Shown: positions 22,251 to 23,032 of the stretch, one piece after another
Layout: each line of letters opens with the position of its first letter
Numbering within the stretch: position 1 is the first letter of the stretch
Virus record (IMG/VR): IMGVR_UViG_3300025083_000243
Span: 1 to 23,032 of that record
Reading direction: 5' to 3' (one strand)
DNA from: a virus
Length of the DNA: 23,032 bases
Notes under the pieces: generated by a model
Database searches by the model: none
Seen by the model: the letters and a program-made list of their open reading frames with translations, nothing else
Told to the model about the DNA's origin: nothing
Position numbers and translations under genes: made by a program

Positions 22251-23032
22251 ATGACTAACACTCTTCCACTAGGATACAATATTAATTTTAAATCATTAGA
22301 CGAACAGTTCGGTTTAGTTGAAAAACAAACTGACAGAACAGAGGATATTGTAGCTGTAACAGGGGAAGAGTTAGGTACTGAGGAAGCTAAAGCTAAAGTA
22401 CGCCAAGCTGAAACTGATCCGTACTACCAAGTATTTCAAAAAGGTTATGCAGAAGGCAAGACTGTTGAGCAGTTAAGCATCGAAGCTACAGATATTGGCC
22501 AGAAGAATGAGGAGTTCAACAGTAACCCTGAGTTTATCTCTGAGCAAGCACTAGCTGTCAATAACTACGACTACTCTGCATTAGATGCTCGTGTAGCTAC
22601 AAACTACCAGATTGCTAATGAAATACTAAGTGATCGTAAGTTTGAACTGTACACAAGTAAGACTCCGTTTGCACGTACCCTTGATACTGTTGACAGATTT
22701 CTTAGGGATATATCACCTGTTGGTACTATTGAAGCTATCACAGCTAAGACAGAAAAGCAAAGCCGTGAGATACTAACAGCTGCAAGCACTAAGACAGCAC
22801 AAGAGTTCAAGGTTTGGTTTGAGGCTTTTGCTGATGAAGTAGCTGAAGAAGGTTTCTTTAGAGGTAACACTATAGGAGCACTTGAAGCTTTAGGTGGTGA
22901 AGTAGCAGGTGCAGGTTTTGACCCCAACAAAAATGTTGCAATGGCATTGTCAGCACTAGACTTGGTAGCTGTAGGACAGCTTGCAAGCATAGGCGTTAAG
23001 GCTACCGTTAAGACAGCTATGAACTCCTCTAC
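22251..23032 (+). CDS. Large internal virion protein, N-terminal part (cut by window end)
   Basis: An open frame from ATG 22251 (MTNTLPLGYNINFKSLDEQF) to the last base, 260 complete codons without a stop. The product is mostly helical and acidic, with coiled-coil-like stretches (EELGTEEAKAKVRQAETD, TAKTEKQSREILTAASTKTA) and a hydrophobic segment near the visible end (VAMALSALDLVAVGQLASIG). It follows the gp14-like gene in the place of T7 gp15/gp16, which form the ejection core; gp16 also carries a lytic transglycosylase, not seen in this part. It starts 2 nt after the previous stop. Confidence 0.72.
   Translation, partial: MTNTLPLGYNINFKSLDEQFGLVEKQTDRTEDIVAVTGEELGTEEAKAKVRQAETDPYYQVFQKGYAEGKTVEQLSIEATDIGQKNEEFNSNPEFISEQALAVNNYDYSALDARVATNYQIANEILSDRKFELYTSKTPFARTLDTVDRFLRDISPVGTIEAITAKTEKQSREILTAASTKTAQEFKVWFEAFADEVAEEGFFRGNTIGALEALGGEVAGAGFDPNKNVAMALSALDLVAVGQLASIGVKATVKTAMNSS

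Noticed and set aside
1-23032. CRISPR array, insertion sequence or integrase
   Set aside because: No regularly spaced repeats, transposase or integrase motifs were found; the repeats seen are fibre-coding or in the control region.

Overview
The window is the middle part of a tailed double-stranded DNA phage genome with a podovirus (T7-like) gene set. Evidence for this is a fused primase-helicase and the start of an A-family-type DNA polymerase on the minus strand, and on the plus strand a packaging and structural block of terminase, portal, scaffold, capsid, tail adaptor, tail nozzle and internal virion proteins. The DNA is AT-rich outside part of one tail-fibre gene. Fibre and small-protein types (S74 chaperone fibres, a DUF7936-like and a DUF6447-like protein) recall marine phages of the HMO-2011 or uncultured-marine-virus kind. 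That assignment is inference from remembered family features, not from a search. No host gene, tRNA, integrase or phage RNA polymerase is visible here.

Layout. (1) Positions 1-4921, minus strand: a tightly packed replication/early operon of 13 genes, read from right to left. It begins with two small unknown genes, followed by a C5-cytosine DNA methyltransferase, a stand-alone zinc-ribbon protein and six tiny unknown proteins. After a 44-bp gap come one more small unknown gene, the primase-helicase, another small gene and the 5' end of the DNA polymerase. Most junctions are ATGA or TGATG overlaps, so translation is probably coupled. (2) Positions 4922-5683: a roughly 760-bp non-coding control region. 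It holds a leftward sigma70-type promoter for the early operon, a second leftward promoter with perfect consensus (TTGACA, 17 bp, TATAAT), an intrinsic terminator about 205 nt downstream of it, several palindromes and direct repeats, and a rightward extended -10 promoter for the late genes. The perfect promoter plus terminator, with no open frame between them, predicts a small phage non-coding RNA. (3) Positions 5684-12432, plus strand: probable small terminase, a tailspike with a beta-helix and S74 chaperone, a second long S74 fibre and two small accessory proteins. (4) Positions 12457-23032, plus strand: large terminase, portal, a 32-residue lysine-rich peptide, a small unknown protein, scaffold, major capsid protein followed by a hairpin, head-fibre/decoration-like protein, tail adaptor, a small protein, tail nozzle, and three internal-virion-type proteins, the last cut by the window end.

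How it works together: host RNA polymerase would start divergently from the control region. Leftward transcripts make replication and DNA-modification proteins; rightward transcripts make the packaging motor, head, tail and ejection proteins. The most interesting unexplained elements are the predicted leftward small RNA with its flanking palindromes, a near-consensus promoter overlapping the terL start codon, and the set of tiny early proteins around the methyltransferase.
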